In this document: piece by piece, positions 24,001 to 37,399 of the stretch | How the letters are laid out: each line of letters starts with the position of its first letter | Position numbering within the stretch: position 1 is the first letter of the stretch | From: Asterella californica | Taxonomy: Eukaryota; Streptophyta; Marchantiopsida; Marchantiales; Aytoniaceae | DNA: 64,000 nucleotides | Assembly (NCBI GenBank): GCA_036924285.1 | Contig: JAYKYS010000007.1 | Span: 14,632,001-14,696,000, forward strand | Reading direction: 5' to 3' | Notes under the pieces: generated by a model | What the model saw: only the letters and a program-made list of their open reading frames with translations | Database searches by the model: none | What the model was told of the DNA's origin: nothing | Program-made: the position numbers and the translations under genes

Positions 24001-26458
24001 GGACCGTAAGTGACGACTGGAGTGACGTCTTTGATTTTCCGAGAATCGTCACAAGGAGAGGACAACCTTGAGAAATGAAGGACGGACCGACATCAAAAGA
24101 GTTGAAGAATCTCTTACGTCCACGACGGACGTGCACGTGGATCCAACAGAGAGAACTCAGAGCTAGCGCTCGACAAGAGAGAAGCCTGGACGAAGCAAGG
24201 GAAATGAATTCAAGTCATGATACAGTTATAATTACTGTAGCCGATCATCGCGATCGATCGTCCCATGAAAATTTTATATTTCATTTGTTCATTCAAAAGC
24301 TTGTATACATTCGGTTTTAATTTCATTAAGTTGAATAATCACAACCACAGTTCTCTCTCTAGAAAGAAGAATTCTTCACCTCACGGATGGCATGGGCAGA
24401 TATCTATCCATCCATCCATCCTTTTAAGAAGGACGAAGGGAGAAACTTCACGCATGTTTCCTTTCTTGAGCCTGAGCAGGCCTCACATATCGATTTGTTT
24501 GTCGATCGGAAGCCTGCCTGACAATCGGGAAGTTCCGTCGATCGAAAAGTCTAAAGACTGAGATTGCAAGCCCCCGGCGGCGTCTGCTGCCTAATCTGTA
24601 GCCGAATCCTCCAAAAATACATTTCGACTACTGATCAGGTCTCGTGGATCGATCAGTGCCCACGCACGATCCCGAGCAAAGCAGCTGCACTGCCTCTCTC
24701 ACCTGTAACTGGTCCTCGAAGCACCGTGAGTAATTATGTGTTTCCGATCGGTCCATCGAGCGAGCGACGGCTTATTCTTGAGAGTTGTCCGTGAAGGAGA
24801 GCGCGGACTCAAGCGACAACTGTAACAATGATGATGTACAAGCCAGATTTCTTATCTGCATGCCTAACTATCTAATCAACTGCGTAATGCTAATTACGTA
24901 AACTATTGATGAAACGGACTCTAAACTTCAAGCTACTTCGTCAGTGGACTGGACTGAGTTGAGTTTTCGAACTTGAGACCGAGAGAGCTCTGATGAGAGT
25001 AGCATCCAGTAGATCGTTCTACGGCCTTCCGTCGATCCATCCGGCCGCAGAAGTGACAACCATAAGCCGGAACACTGACTGATCGATCGCCTCCGCCACC
25101 GCCATACACAAGCTACGGTAGCAGTAACAGCTCCGTACGTGGTCGACAAGTCAGTCGTCTCTCACTTGGGTCTCTGCTCCATCATGCTTGTGATCGGAAA
25201 GAACCTCGATGACTCATCCATTCGAACGTTAAAGCGCCCGGCTCCTAAAGCTATCCTACACCACTCCCTTGCTAGCCATGCAGAAGAGGACGAGGTAACA
25301 TCCTCATACGTAACGCTAGCTCAAGAAGTTGAAATCTTGATCCATCAATCGATCCATCGATTGATGGACGCCTGCACCCAAATCAAAGAGAAATTCTAAT
25401 AATCATGTCTGCAAATTCTATGGTTTGCCATGCATGCCACCGCATCCCATCCAATTCCGGTCCGGGCTCATTGAGATGAATGAAACACTTCCCTGCTCTG
25501 CTTGCATAGTGGGAAATTCAACCCTCCTGTGCTGCCCCGGCAAGCTCTGATCAAGTATCCATCCGTCCATCCATCCGTGTTCCAATCCGGTAGCGCTCCA
25601 GCCTGGTGATGATCCCGCCGGCGTACTCTGAAGCACAAGCTCGAATCTGAACTGCAGGAAGGAAGGAATGTATATATGACATTGTCTGTATGTACCGAGG
25701 AGGCTTCTGCTGCTGCTAGAAGGTGAATAATCTCGAGAGAAGAGAAAGACCATTCCTTGAATTGGCCACGCCGCGAGTGGGTGGGTGGATGCGTGCGTTC
25801 GATCTGTCGATCACATCCACCAGAACAACTTACAGTGCGCCCATGCATAGTAACTGATGATGATGATTCAAGACACTCGTTTTAATTACGTCGGCAGTAC
25901 AGGCTTGAAGAATCATCTCATCACGCTCAGTGCGTACGTAGCAAGAGTAGCTAAAACTAACTAGGTGTTCGAAATTCTAACGAAACGGAAGCTGGCTGAT
26001 GGAAGGAAGGAAGAAGGCACAAATCTCTCGCTTTTGATGAGTGGAGTTCGCCTACCTGAAAGGATTAAAAGGAAAGATCGAGCAGGAGGAGAATGTCGAG
26101 TTTCCAGACATACTCGACATACGACATCGTTCAAGCCGGACTCGAGAAGCTTTGTTTGTTTGAGACGAGTTCCAAGCCAAGAAGACGAAGAATAAGGAGA
26201 TCATCGATCGAAGGAGATCGAAGAATAGAGGAATCCCGAAGAAAGCGAATGAACAGGAAGAATAGAATGGGGAAGAAGGCTAGGGTTGGCTCAGGCGTGA
26301 AGTACGCTCGTTCGTGCGCAGCGGAGAAATAATACAAGAACCGTAATAATCATGGTAAGCGTGACTGCCTGACTGACTACAGAAAGAATCGAATGGAGAA
26401 AGAATCGAATGTAGGCTGGCGATCGAGGGGCGCCATGCAGTGTGAACTGTGTACTGAA
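21051..26458. other. Intergenic region upstream of and including the probable 3' UTR of the minus-strand At3g17950-like gene
   Basis: No convincing gene. It is AT-rich to about 22 kb, then more GC-balanced with many short simple repeats (atccatccatccatcc near 24400, gatcgatc types). The part nearest 26.4 kb should be the 3' UTR of the minus-strand gene. Confidence 0.5.
25341..25368. repeat. Perfect palindrome, 13-bp arms
   Basis: tccatcaatcgat (25341-25353) is followed after 2 nt by its reverse complement at 25356-25368. No associated gene is seen. Confidence 0.8.
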
Positions 26459-27755
26459 CTAAGTATCCACCGTTGGGGTGCTGCGGCAGCAGACCATTCT
26501 GGAGATGAGCATGTGGATGGCCGAATGTTTGCCGAATTGGGATAAATCGTTCTGACCAGACGACGACGACTTTCTCTTTTCGCATGATTCACTGGCGCTC
26601 GACCAGTCGCTCGCTTGCGATGCGTCCGAGTACGATGAGTGGCTGCGCATGAGCGACTGCCTCAAATGCTCGACCGGCTCCGTGACCGCGTCGGGATCTT
26701 CGTGCTCCAGCTCATCCTCCTTATCGTCCGCCAGCGACGACGATGCAAAGAGCGGGTTCAATTCCGACGAGTGCGAGTCGACGTCGTGGTCCGTGGCCTC
26801 CTCCTCGAACGTGATGTTGTCATACAGTTTGCTGGCCGGTGCGGGGCTTCGGCCGATGAAATGCTGTAGCCCCATGGGAGCAGCAGCAGCTGAAGAGTTG
26901 TTCAGCCTCTGAATCTCGGGAGGATGTGAAGTCGACTGCTCAGATCCTCCTCCTGTGGAAGATGAGGACTTCGAAGGCGACGACGACGATGTTCCAGTCC
27001 CCGCTTCGTTCACGTGGCCGGAAGGGACTCTTGCGCAGCTCAGGACGGAAAGAATTGCCCATCCTGTAGACGCTGCGCTTTTGGTCGCTGGTCGATTCGA
27101 TCCTTGGCTGCTGTGTTCTCCTGGAGAACGAGACTTGCTACCTCTCCTCCAGTGATGATGGTGGTGGGGACTGTCACATCTCGATCCTGAACTCGTGCTC
27201 GTGGGGAAAACCCGCAGCATGGTCGTGCTTCGTCGGTTCCGTCGTTGAGCCTGCGAAGTGTTGTTGCTAGCTCCCAGATAGCGGTTCATTGGAAGCCCGA
27301 TCAGCGTGCCCAAACTTATACTCTTGTCCTGGAAAAATGACCTCGTCGACTGCACACACTCCAATCGACATCCATTAGGTCGCGAGACTCATATATTTCC
27401 TGTCTCCTCTTTCTCTCTACTGAGTGGATGAAGTGGGTGATCTATCTTTCATAGGGCCGAGCTAGAGAGCGAATAAAAGACCTCACCACCTCCTTCACCA
27501 CCCGCTAATTTATTAGGAAGATTCTCTTGACTGAGTGGATGAAGACAGAGACAGAAGGGTATTAACAAGAATATGTATCTTCATACATATTACCTCAGTG
27601 TCGAGACTCGAGGAGTTGGTGCTGTAACTGTGAGAATCGTCATCGAGAGGAGGTTCGCGGGGCCATTGCAGATCTTCCTGCGTAAGGCGAAGTCTGAGAC
27701 CCAGCGGCCATCCAGTTGTGTCATGGCCTAGACCTAAAGGCCAGCCTACGGCCAT
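26459..27755 (-). CDS. At3g17950-like plant protein of unknown function
   Basis: Two exons: 27755-27594 (54 codons, ATG at 27755-27753) and 27349-26459 (stop TAG). They are joined over a 244-bp intron with donor GAG/gtaata and acceptor gtgcag/T, phase 0, giving 350 aa. The family signature is clear: WPLGL near the N terminus, a Ser-rich stretch ending SSSLDTE, then directly across the splice junction a block of the form S-T-x-S-F-F-x-D-K-S-I-[ST]-L-G-x-L-I-G. Arabidopsis relatives are shorter (roughly 200 aa, from memory). Here the C-terminal part is long, rich in Ser, His and acid, and low in complexity. WPLGL occurs twice (residues 5-9 and 16-20). An in-frame TGA lies upstream of the ATG. 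A pyrimidine-poor acceptor-like tgcgcag just before the start may mean the 5' UTR is spliced. No molecular function is known for the family; no signal peptide or membrane segment is seen. Confidence 0.82.
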
Positions 27756-28768
27756 GCCAGCCTCCTGCGCACACCCCACACACACAGTTCCGTTGGATCC
27801 GAGTCATTTGGAAACGTTCTCTTAGCCTCCAGTAAGCTTAAAATTCGAATCACGCGTTGTAACAGTTGTCTAATTAACATCTTTTCTTGCCTTCTTAATG
27901 TCTTGTCCAGTTTCAGAATTCGTAATGCAGGAATTGACTTGTCGAGAGAGTTCTCAACCAAAGAAGCGGGTCAACGTTTGCTTGACGCTGTTGGTGGACT
28001 CAAGAGAGAATGCCTCGGACACACACTAGATTTCCTTTCCCAGCAGATTAGGCGATCAGCAGGCGGGAAAGTATCCTAGTTCGGGAGGGAATATGTTCTC
28101 CTTTTAGCTTTTACGTGACGAAAACGACGGGCAGAGACTCTCAGTCGGTCGAAACGTGACAGTTTCTTTTCGCCAATTATCGCAGCACGTGATCGAACTG
28201 GATGTTCAATATATGCAGTTCTGAAGAGAGAACATTCCATTCCTGTAACTCCACGAATCGGACCATGTGATCCAATGTGACGCTTATTCCTGTTGGATGA
28301 GTCTGTCGTCCGTCCTGTACGTCTCTCGAAGCTCATCGATATCTATATCCTTCCTAGCTAGCTATCTGACAATGTCGGCTGTGCCTTGCCTTCTGTGCCA
28401 GTTACTTAGTCGACGCCTCCGTGCAACAACTCCCCAGACAGAGTTCCGAAATCTGCTCCAACCTTAGCTTCTATTATCAGCTGCAGCCTTCCAATTGGAC
28501 AGGACCTGATTCACAGCCTCCTGCCAAGTATGATCATCAAGGGCCATGAACTATTAGCCTCCTTGTTGTCGACTCGAATGCCCCGCCTCCTCGCAAGTCC
28601 TTCTAACTTTCTAGTAGGCACGAAACTCTTGCCTTAAGCGCCCAATTCCGCACGAGTCCACGCTAGTCTGCCACCATTCTGGACTGGATTCTGCAAGAGT
28701 CTAGAAACTACTTCCTGATGTCGAATGGTTTGTCCGTCCTGTTGCTGGCTGGGGCTGCTGCTGAGTGC

Positions 28769-28902
<134 letters not shown>

Positions 28903-29522
28903 ACCTGCACAATCATTGTGAAGCTAACTTAATGATGGCGTATCGGTCGATCTTGTCTGCAAATTGCTTGGTTGCGTCTATTGAACAGCAAGCTCGCTGA
29001 GCACGAAAGAAAGCGTCCAGTTGAGCCGTGGACGAACTGTGCCTGGCAGCAGTCTAAGATCCCTAGATTTTGCACCAGCATGCACGTCCTTCGCACAAAG
29101 CCTAATGTGGAGTCCGCAGCAGAAGCCGTCGAGATAGAAGAAGAACCTCTCAAAGGTACGCGAGTAACAAGTCTGAATTGAAGAAGAAAGAGGGATCTGA
29201 GGTGATGGGGAGATGCTACCGTTGTCGTCTAGAGGAAGAGAGAAGAGAGAGAAGAGAATCGAGAGGATGCAGCGAGTGGGAATTTAATGGGAGTAGTAGT
29301 GGGTTCAGCCTTAGCGGCCTACATCCTCTCCCTGCCCGCCCACTGCCTCCTTCCTGCCTGCGAGCAAGAGAATTGCCTGCTCTAAGACGAATCGGACATC
29401 TTTTCTAAACACTCCCCTCGCCTGTCTGTCACTGACTGACGACCAAGACATTCCCTCTCTTCCCTTGACCTACTTCGATCTGGCATGGCAAAACGGTCCC
29501 TCGGGAACCCCACCGTACTGGA

Positions 29523-29549
29523 TCGGCTCGGCTCGGCTCGGCTCGGCTC
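29523..29549. repeat. Short tandem repeat, tcggc/ggctc unit x5
   Basis: Five pentanucleotide copies (cggctcggctcggct type), followed about 100 bp later by agccgagccaagcc variants. GC-rich microsatellite-like sequence with no coding trace. Confidence 0.85.
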
Positions 29550-29799
29550 TGAACATAGAGGGACGAACCCGCCAAAACGGCCGGCCAGAGCACCAATATC
29601 CACCCCCGGCCTCCACCCGGCATTCTCAATCCAAGGCCAGAGCCAAGCCGAGCCAAGCCAAGGCTAAGCAAAGCGAGGTGGACTAGAGCGGTCGGGAGCT
29701 AGGCTCTCGACCGAGCACAGGAGGCAAGGCAAGGTAGGGTAGGGTAGGATAGGGAAGGAACAGTGGTGTGGTGGGGTGCTCAAGGTCTTGTCACTTGTG

Positions 29800-32700
29800 C
29801 CTGGCCTGGCCCTGCGCCATCGCCATCGCCATTCCTGACTCAATCAAACCCCGTCACGCCGCGCTTCCGCTCTTCTGGGAGGAACTCTAGCCTCTACCGC
29901 CGCCCGCCCTCTCGCCGCCCTCTCGCCCGCTTGCTTTGTACTACTTGCTTCGCTTCTAACGTCGCTCGGGTGGGGTACAGTACGTACCAGTGTACCACTA
30001 TATATGGTAAAGTAATCCTTAGTACTGTACCGTAGAGTGTTTTGTCTCCATCTGACCGTTCCTACTTTCTTCGACCTACTCTGGTTCGACGCTATGGCGG
30101 TTATACGCTCAAGTCGTCCCGAGTCCCGACCGAGCAGCGGTTACTGAAGTTGCTTTCATCACCTCTCTCCCACTTGGTCCGTCCGTCCGTCAATCTGTAA
30201 CTGCGAGCGAGCCTTCAGGATTGATCAGTTCAGTTTGATTTCGAAACCGGACCGTTAACCTTACAGACTGCGACCGGTCAAAAGAAGAAAGAAGTTATAT
30301 ACTATGATGGACGACGCGCCACTGTGGTTACTGTATGAACATAATGGGTCTGTTCCGACTCTTCTTCACAATCCGCTATGTAACAGTGGGGCTATTTGGC
30401 CTGTTCACGATAGAAGCCAGGGTTGCGACCGGTTAATGCATTCTACCCGGTACCGTCCGGTTTCTTAAATAAATTTAGAATCTAGAATTTGGAATGCAAA
30501 AGGAAAGTATGATGGACGACACGCCACTGTGGTTACTGTATGAACGTATGAGTCTGTTCCGACTCTTCCGAGTGGCCCTTTTCCCTTCATACTGATGCTG
30601 ATGGATGATGTTCGTCCGTCAGCAAAAGGTCAAAGGTTCTATTCTATTTTTCCTCAATCCTGACAGTGAGTTTACCGTATTTGTCCTGAATCCTTTGTGC
30701 ATATAGTACCGTAGTGTACCCTAAACTATTGTCAGACGTGAGTTGCAACAGTTCGACCCTGGCCCAATAGGGATATTCGATTACTTCCGATTCTTGGGAG
30801 TGTTTCCTCCAACCATGGAAGAGGAAACGAAAAGGGTTCGATGAAATTCGTTTGTTACAGCTTTTTCCAGTTTGTATCTGTTTGTACTGACACTACGAGT
30901 GACAGAAACATACGTAATGTTAGTTTGTGTCTGAACTTCTCAGAGATTCCTGCAACTTGGATGACTGACTGAATGAAAGCACCATCTGTGGGTTCGTTCG
31001 ATGGGCTGGTTCTGCGTTTATCGTAGTGTACGCTGTGGTTTCTAGCTTTCTGCTCGTGGGGGCACCACCTGGTAAGTCACATACAGTACTCGTAGTTCGT
31101 AGTACTACAGTACTACTCTCAGAATTATCCTCTGACCACGCACTTTCTCCATCATGTAGTTAGTCAGTCCTTTGGGAGAGAAGAGGTGGACTGGACACTG
31201 AAGGAAGTACAGCATCAGTAGCTGGATGAATGAGCTGTGAATGGCCTGCTGTGTAACGAACTGCAGTGCTTACTATATGTATGAATGGCTGGAAGCCATC
31301 ATGGGGAGTCCTATTTCCCCTGCTGCGGTTTCCGCTCCCGGTACTCAATGCGCGGCCAGTGCGTTTCATCCAAACTGTCTTGACTACTGCTGCTCCCTTC
31401 TGGGCTAGGTAGGAAGTTGCTGCCAAAGCTAAAAGTTGCTTAAGTTGGCATTTTGGCATCTGTTCTGGTGACCCTGGTGGGATCAATCGCCGTTAACATA
31501 TGCAGTTTGTTAGTAGCATGTAACATATTGGTTACCGGCTACAATAGTTTAAGATAAGAACTTGAAATCATTCTACAGTGTTTCTTATATGAGAAGCAAT
31601 TCACTGGGATGGGTGACATTCTGGACCCACAATCACATATCCAACCGGTCTCGCGTCGATTGTTCTTGGTCCCTAATATTACTTATCATAGATAGTTGTT
31701 TTCTTCCGGTAAAATATCCTAAAGTGAAAACATCCCGTCAAAACGATCACCAGATAATTATTCTTTCTTTTCTCTCCTGGACTGTACCGAAGGCTCCATG
31801 AGCTGTTATTATTCTTAGTTTTTGGTGCATGCGAAACCAGCCTAAGAATCGGTCGTGAGCTAGTTAGTATGAGATACTGTCTAACTAATAACGATATAAC
31901 AATCACTCTTCACTCCCTAGCCCACTGCACTGAATTTGGATCGATGTTTGCATCTGTAACTACCTTCCTTTCTTCCCTTCTCTCCTATCCTCACTCTGGA
32001 AAAAGTTTTGGTAGTGGGCGTCAACTCTCTCAGCGCTTAGTTTAGTGGTGGCCGCGAAACATGACCTATGCATCATCTCATCCAGGTCATTTTACTAGTA
32101 TATTCCAGTTGGATCAACATAAACATGTTCATTAACTAAGCAGCCACAGCAGCTTATCATGCAATATCGTATGATCAACAATAAAAGCTTATGTCGTATC
32201 GCACTATCTGTGCTCGGAGAGGAGTGGTTGTCGTTGTTAGGCTTTGTTTTGGACAGGTTGAAACAATCTCACCGCGATAGAAGCAATGGTCTCCTTTCTC
32301 TTCTCTTACCTTCCCGCCCTCTCCAGATTGGTCTCCACGTAATCTGATCAGAGACTCTGGTATCATAGTCAGAATGGCAGCCGCAAGAGGAGATCTCAGT
32401 GAACTGGAGAAGCCTACGTTCAACTTGGTGGTTCGCTGATCATGAAATCAAAATTCGTGGTTGCCTGCTCTCATGCAGATCTCTACCTCTATACTAGTCA
32501 GTCAGTTGTGCATTCCTCTGTTCTGGGGAGAAGTAACAGGAGCATTGCAAGAAAATGATTGGGTCCACTCAGACTCCATTGCCATGGGTTTGGGAAGTAC
32601 CCAAGTCTCAGTCAGGGGGAAAGAGCTAAATTTGATACGTACATGGTGGAATCTTTTTAGAGCCTTACCGTTTATATATGTATCAGAATGTGGGTCCCGT

Positions 32701-35700
32701 CCGTTCCTCTCCAGAGTCTCCTCTTCTCTCTTCGAGAGGTTCTTATATCCTCTTTTGTCAACTGCTCGCTAAGCTTGGGGGAAATGCTCAAGGCTCAAGG
32801 TTGATTAGGTTTTGTTCTTTTTCTTTTGTTTACTGAAGAAAAGCACCACTACATATTAATTTATTTTCCGGATGGAATTCATGGCATCAACCTAGTTACT
32901 TCTCTGACTGATGATGCTTTCGAAGTTAGATACCGGTGAGGTCTCAAGCTCGATGAGCTTTCAAAATACAATGCTTGGAGAGAAGTGCATTCTCAACAAT
33001 TTCAACACAAGTCAATTACTTCCGTTGACCTCAACCTAATCACTTGCTTGCTTACTCACTTTTACTGCTTACTATCAGTTACCTTTCGGGCTTGCAAAGA
33101 ATCGAAGGTAGCTCATTTCCCCATGCTACTCTTTCTACCATGCATTTGCATAGCTAACCGTCGATTTTAAAGAACTAAGAAGACGACAACCCATGCAAAT
33201 AGTTTGTCGTTTTCTGTTTTAACTGCACATGATTTATTAGCGTGTAACTCTCTATGTTCACTTTCTCTACTATACCAAATGCATAGCCCAGCACCTTGTT
33301 TTGTAAGTTGTTTGGTAAGAAAAAAGCTAGGTGCTGTGCTACGTCTACAGAAGTGTACATATGCATTTGAAATCCTCTTAGAATATAGACTCAGGTATCT
33401 ATGGAGATCGGATACTTTTAGTGCAGCTTCCAAGCTTAGCTCACTGCCCCGTTTGATACTCAGAGAACCCGAGGAGCTGGAGACAAACTGATTCCAGTGG
33501 GTCAAAAGAACAAACCAGTCCATGATATGCTTTTCTGCACCGACTTGACTCGCATATTATAGCCAAAACGAATGATGGGGCTAGTTCCCTTTCAGTGTCG
33601 AGTTTCCACTTGTATGAATCTATCTATCTATGGTGACAACCATGAAGGAAAATTTTCAGAGAGGGTATCTTTAACTCTGCTGATTTGGATCTCACCCTGT
33701 CTTGGACATCCCTGAATACCGACAAGTTTTAAAACTTGAATGTTCTTGTTGTCTGTGGATTTGAGTCTTATCCTCACTGAGCCTACTGTCTTACGGTAGC
33801 AAAACTGGAAGTATGTATCCCGTTTGCAAAGTGATGGTTCAAAATGCCACGGACATGATCCATCTGTAGAGCTTGACTGTAGGTGCTAGTGGTCCCAGTC
33901 GAAAGGAGGAGGTCCCAGCCAGCGGACTCGGCTTAGTATGGAATCAAAACAGCATGAACCTGCAGCTGAATATTACTTGCAATTCTGGGAGTGCAAAGGC
34001 TATGCTTGAACTCCGATCTTGCTAAACTCAATCGTGCTTGAGATGTTGTAGCCAGCTTTTGTTTGTCTTGTCTAATGTACATGGTCGATGAATCTTTGGA
34101 CCCTAAACTAACTGCCAGAACTCAAATAGACTGATCGAGAGGTAGATTAAAAGCATAATGTCTAGATCTATGAGGACCCTAAAGCTATCAATCACACTTC
34201 TCCACTGAAAGAAAGCCCAACAAAGAGCATAAAGATGAGGTGTTATGCGAGTTTGGTAGGGTCACGACATGATGAGCAAGCTGGTTTGGTGAGTGGAGAG
34301 TCTTCTTACTCATACAGTAAATTCAGCTCAGTTGGGATGGTCGAATAGGGGTACTTAGACTCAAAAGAATAGTGGATTTCAGAAGAAGACAACCGGTGCT
34401 TTCAAACCATGTCATAATTACGACTACAGCAGTAAGCCCGATCAATGCCCGATTACTGAGTTCAGTGTTTATCAATCTTCAGCATAAGACGAACTACCTC
34501 GCTCATTGGCTGCATCATACCCTTATACTGAATCTTGGTAGCTGCAGCTGTGCTTGAACTTTTTCGTGTCCTGTGCCGACTTCTACTTGAAAGTTTAATT
34601 TTAGGATTTCGCATTTTTGCTCCAAAGATGCTCATAGAGGAAAATAGCAATTTTTGATCTACTTTCGGATCTACATTCACATTCTCAACGCATCAAGTAA
34701 TAGAGCTCATTCTAAGGTTCTCATGAGCACTTCATCTACTTCATTTGGATGCTGAATGACGAAGTTATGAAGAAAAACAAGTTAAGCCTTAGCTTGTTAG
34801 TGCTGACTGGATATTTGCGGTTCTTAACGCTATACGAAGGGTGCAAAGGACTTGTCTGGCAACTCTATGGAGAGTTCATGTACTGTGAAAACTGACATAA
34901 GAGGGTGCTTAAGGGCTTAGTTTGTATCTGCGACCTGTCGGTGGATATGTACTTGCAAGATACAAGTTTCTATTTACCTGCAACCTAAGGTTGGGTTGTT
35001 CTTCGCAGTCGGTGGACCAAGCTCTTAGTATCTATGCATAAAAGGAGACCGCATGTGGATTGGATTGTTGTGTTTGGTGTGGTGAAGAACTCGCAAGCGA
35101 CTGATTTACATCAGATTTTTGCTTCTTGTGATCAAATTTCTGATCATACTTCGTGAGATGAACTCTAAATCGCTTGTTTGGAGTCTTGTGAGGTTCAAGA
35201 TAACCGGATCTATCTGCGAGAGGAGACGGTTTTCAGATCAAGTGATCCGTTTGGACAGTGTGAGTAATTTTAACTCACATGGATGGGTTTTGGAGGTTCG
35301 ATCACCTACGATCGAAAGTTGGAGATATCTTGGCTGTTGGGGATCAGATTTGGAGGTTCTTGGTGCTGTTGGGGTCAGAGAGTAGACCCTATCCATATCT
35401 GAAGTTCGGCTGGAGAAAAGAGAAAGTTCTTAGATTGATGTTTTTCAAGTTCTTTGTTTCATGCATACCGTCTTGTTGCGTCAGCGGAACCAATGACTCA
35501 GTAGGTCATGAAATTTACAATGCTAATCTACAAATCACAATCACACGTTAACGTCTATGCACCACTTATTTTCATTCTTTTGATCCGGATCTGAGCTAGA
35601 TCGTCTTCTTACCTCTCAAGCTCAGCATTTCCTAAGTCATGACCTAAACTCGGCTAGGTCTGTCGTAAAACATGAGCAAATCATAATGTGACTTGGGACG

Positions 35701-36570
35701 GACTTTTCATAAAATTCAGGATCCTAAAAGGTGCCTCCAACACATCTCGATACAACCATCCGTGATGTTGATCTAGGTCTAGGATGTCGAATGGTGGTCT
35801 AACACGTCGTCTCGTCCCCTAGTCTTGTCCTAGCCTTTGGATCAATCCCAAGTCTAGACATCCACGTTTGCATTAGAACATATATTGGTACCTGACTTAA
35901 CCATCACCTCAGCCCTAAGAGTCTTTCCGCCAAACTCCGAGATCGAGTGACTCATTTTGGTCCACCTAGACATTGAATCTCTCTCATATATACTTCTCGA
36001 GACGGCGACCCCGCCCTCCTCCTTAGTCCTTAGAAATTATACCTCAATCCAATCACGAGATAAGTCATAAATCTCAGCTCTGACGTCAGTTCAGGAGTTC
36101 TTTGTATCATTGAAAAGTCCTCGTAGAGACCTTTCAAATGATCCCTTACTCTCCTCGAGATCTTATCTGGAGCTCCGTCCACGACTCAAAACATCGCTGG
36201 AGCTATAACTCTTAGTAGTTTTCTGAAGAATCATTATCCGTCGCAAGACTGAGACCATGTGGTTCGGACCAACGTCTGACCAGTGCTTGTCTATGCTGGA
36301 CTCACGTCTCGATCCGCTCGGACCCATATCTCGAACTCATGTCTCAGACTTGCATTTCGATCCGTTTCCAAACTTACCCCCTTAGATCAGTATTCGTCGG
36401 AGATCCTCTTGAGATAGGTACTTACGTCTGAACTCAATGTTTCAACCACTTAGGGTTCATCTGTTCTCAGTTTCTAGGTCAAGTCGTTAAGTCCTACTCA
36501 TAACGTTCACAACCTAACGCAAGTTCCTTAGGGTTTATTGTTCGCGTTTGCGTTTTTCTGGATGAAAAAG
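29800..36570. other. Gene-free stretch
   Basis: About 6.8 kb on which neither strand shows a domain or a supported exon chain. The longest frames (for example the minus-strand frame at 31160-31486) have no recognisable content. It includes the direct repeat at 30303/30507. A non-coding transcript cannot be excluded. Confidence 0.45.
30303..30567 (+). repeat. Direct repeat, about 62 bp, two copies 204 bp apart
   Basis: 30303-30364 and 30507-30567 share tatgatggacgac, gccactgtggttactgtatg and tctgttccgactctt with only a few differences. A gcgaccggt-type motif lies upstream of the pair in both repeat units. The rest of the 204-bp period is not well conserved. Confidence 0.85.
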
Positions 36571-36929
36571 CCTTGTCAATTTTTGTCTTTTTTTGTCAGT
36601 TTTTTTTTCCTTTTTTGTCGCACTTTCAGACAGGAGACTTCTTTACGAAAGAAGGACCTGAAGGGCACGAGACTATAAGGAGAGGTGCTACGCACGGCCC
36701 AAAGGGCCGAAGGTTTCGGGGTTTCCTTTTTGATCGAAGGCCGTGGGTCCCTATCTTTTATTACCCTTTATCTATGGGGGTTCTTCCTTATTTATCTATA
36801 ATAATTGTTCATTTCTCTATGATTATTCAAGGCTAGGGACGGAAACGAGCTATTCACTAATGCAAAGGAAATCTTGAATCACATGCAAAAGGCCCCAGAC
36901 TTTCAGGGGACGCAAGCAGATCTGAGCAA

Positions 36930-37169
36930 TCTATGGGCATTGTAGAAAGAATTTAATATGACCCAAATCGTTCGTCTTGGATTGCTTTAGTACGATGGAT
37001 CGAAGGGGTTCTACGTCCTGGAAAGCGCTTGGCTTTTTCTAAAGCGAATAGTCGAAGAGACAAAAATATGTTCTTTTTCGGCCTCTTATTTTCGTTCTCT
37101 TCGCTGCCTAGACAAGCTCAGAGAATAAAATACAAAAAAACGAGGGCCCTCCGGCCCTGCGGGCAGTGA
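36930..37169 (+). pseudogene. rpl2: Mitochondrial rpl2 fragment (ribosomal protein L2)
   Basis: An 80-codon frame beginning SMGIVERI and continuing, after an in-frame TAA at 36954-36956, with YDPNRSSWIALVRW and IEGVLRPGKRLAFSK. It then runs into an insertion-like region (FFFGLLFSFSSLPRQAQRIK) of the kind I recall from bryophyte mitochondrial rpl2. L2 is a core protein of the large mitoribosomal subunit, and this block belongs to its N-terminal RNA-binding domain. The TAA replaces a Glu codon, and the frame ends at TGA 37167-37169. It has no start or expression context: a nuclear pseudogene copy. Confidence 0.75.
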
Positions 37170-37191
37170 AATCATCTTAGAAATGATTCAT

Positions 37192-37220
37192 CAATTTCGG
37201 GAGACATGGTCCACGTCCGG
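37192..37220 (+). pseudogene. rrn5: Possible 3' fragment of mitochondrial 5S rRNA
   Basis: tttcgggagacatggtcc and the following acgtccgg resemble the 3' end of plant mitochondrial 5S rRNA (ttcgggagacatggtcaaagcccgg, from memory). Only about 29 nt are present, inside a mitochondrial-derived patch. Confidence 0.4.
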
Positions 37221-37399
37221 ACAACGCACTTGATAAAAAAATATATATATACGATCAAAATGAAATAACTAAAATAAAAAAATGCTGTTAGACAAAGGCA
37301 AATAGCTTACGAAAAAAATACGACCATATCCTCGAAACTCTAGTCCAGCCGGTATGATCTTGAGATTGAGGGTTGCGATATTCGCTACGAGTTGGTGTC

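Larger units (their letters stand above)
36629..37225 (+). other. Mitochondrial DNA inserted in the nucleus (NUMT), mosaic
   Basis: A patch of organelle-like sequence. It has a plus-strand frame through about 36836 with ggcccaaagggccgaagg-type runs typical of bryophyte mitochondrial DNA, then the 39-bp shared segment, then a clear rpl2 fragment (36930-37169), then a stretch resembling the 3' end of mitochondrial 5S rRNA (about 37192-37220). The pieces do not look contiguous in any known gene order, so this is probably a mosaic insertion or a rearranged copy. The mitochondrial assignment of the first piece is the weakest. Confidence 0.65.

Noticed and set aside
31160..31486. 108-codon minus-strand frame
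   Set aside because: No domain, no splice partners and no codon pattern that separates it from chance.
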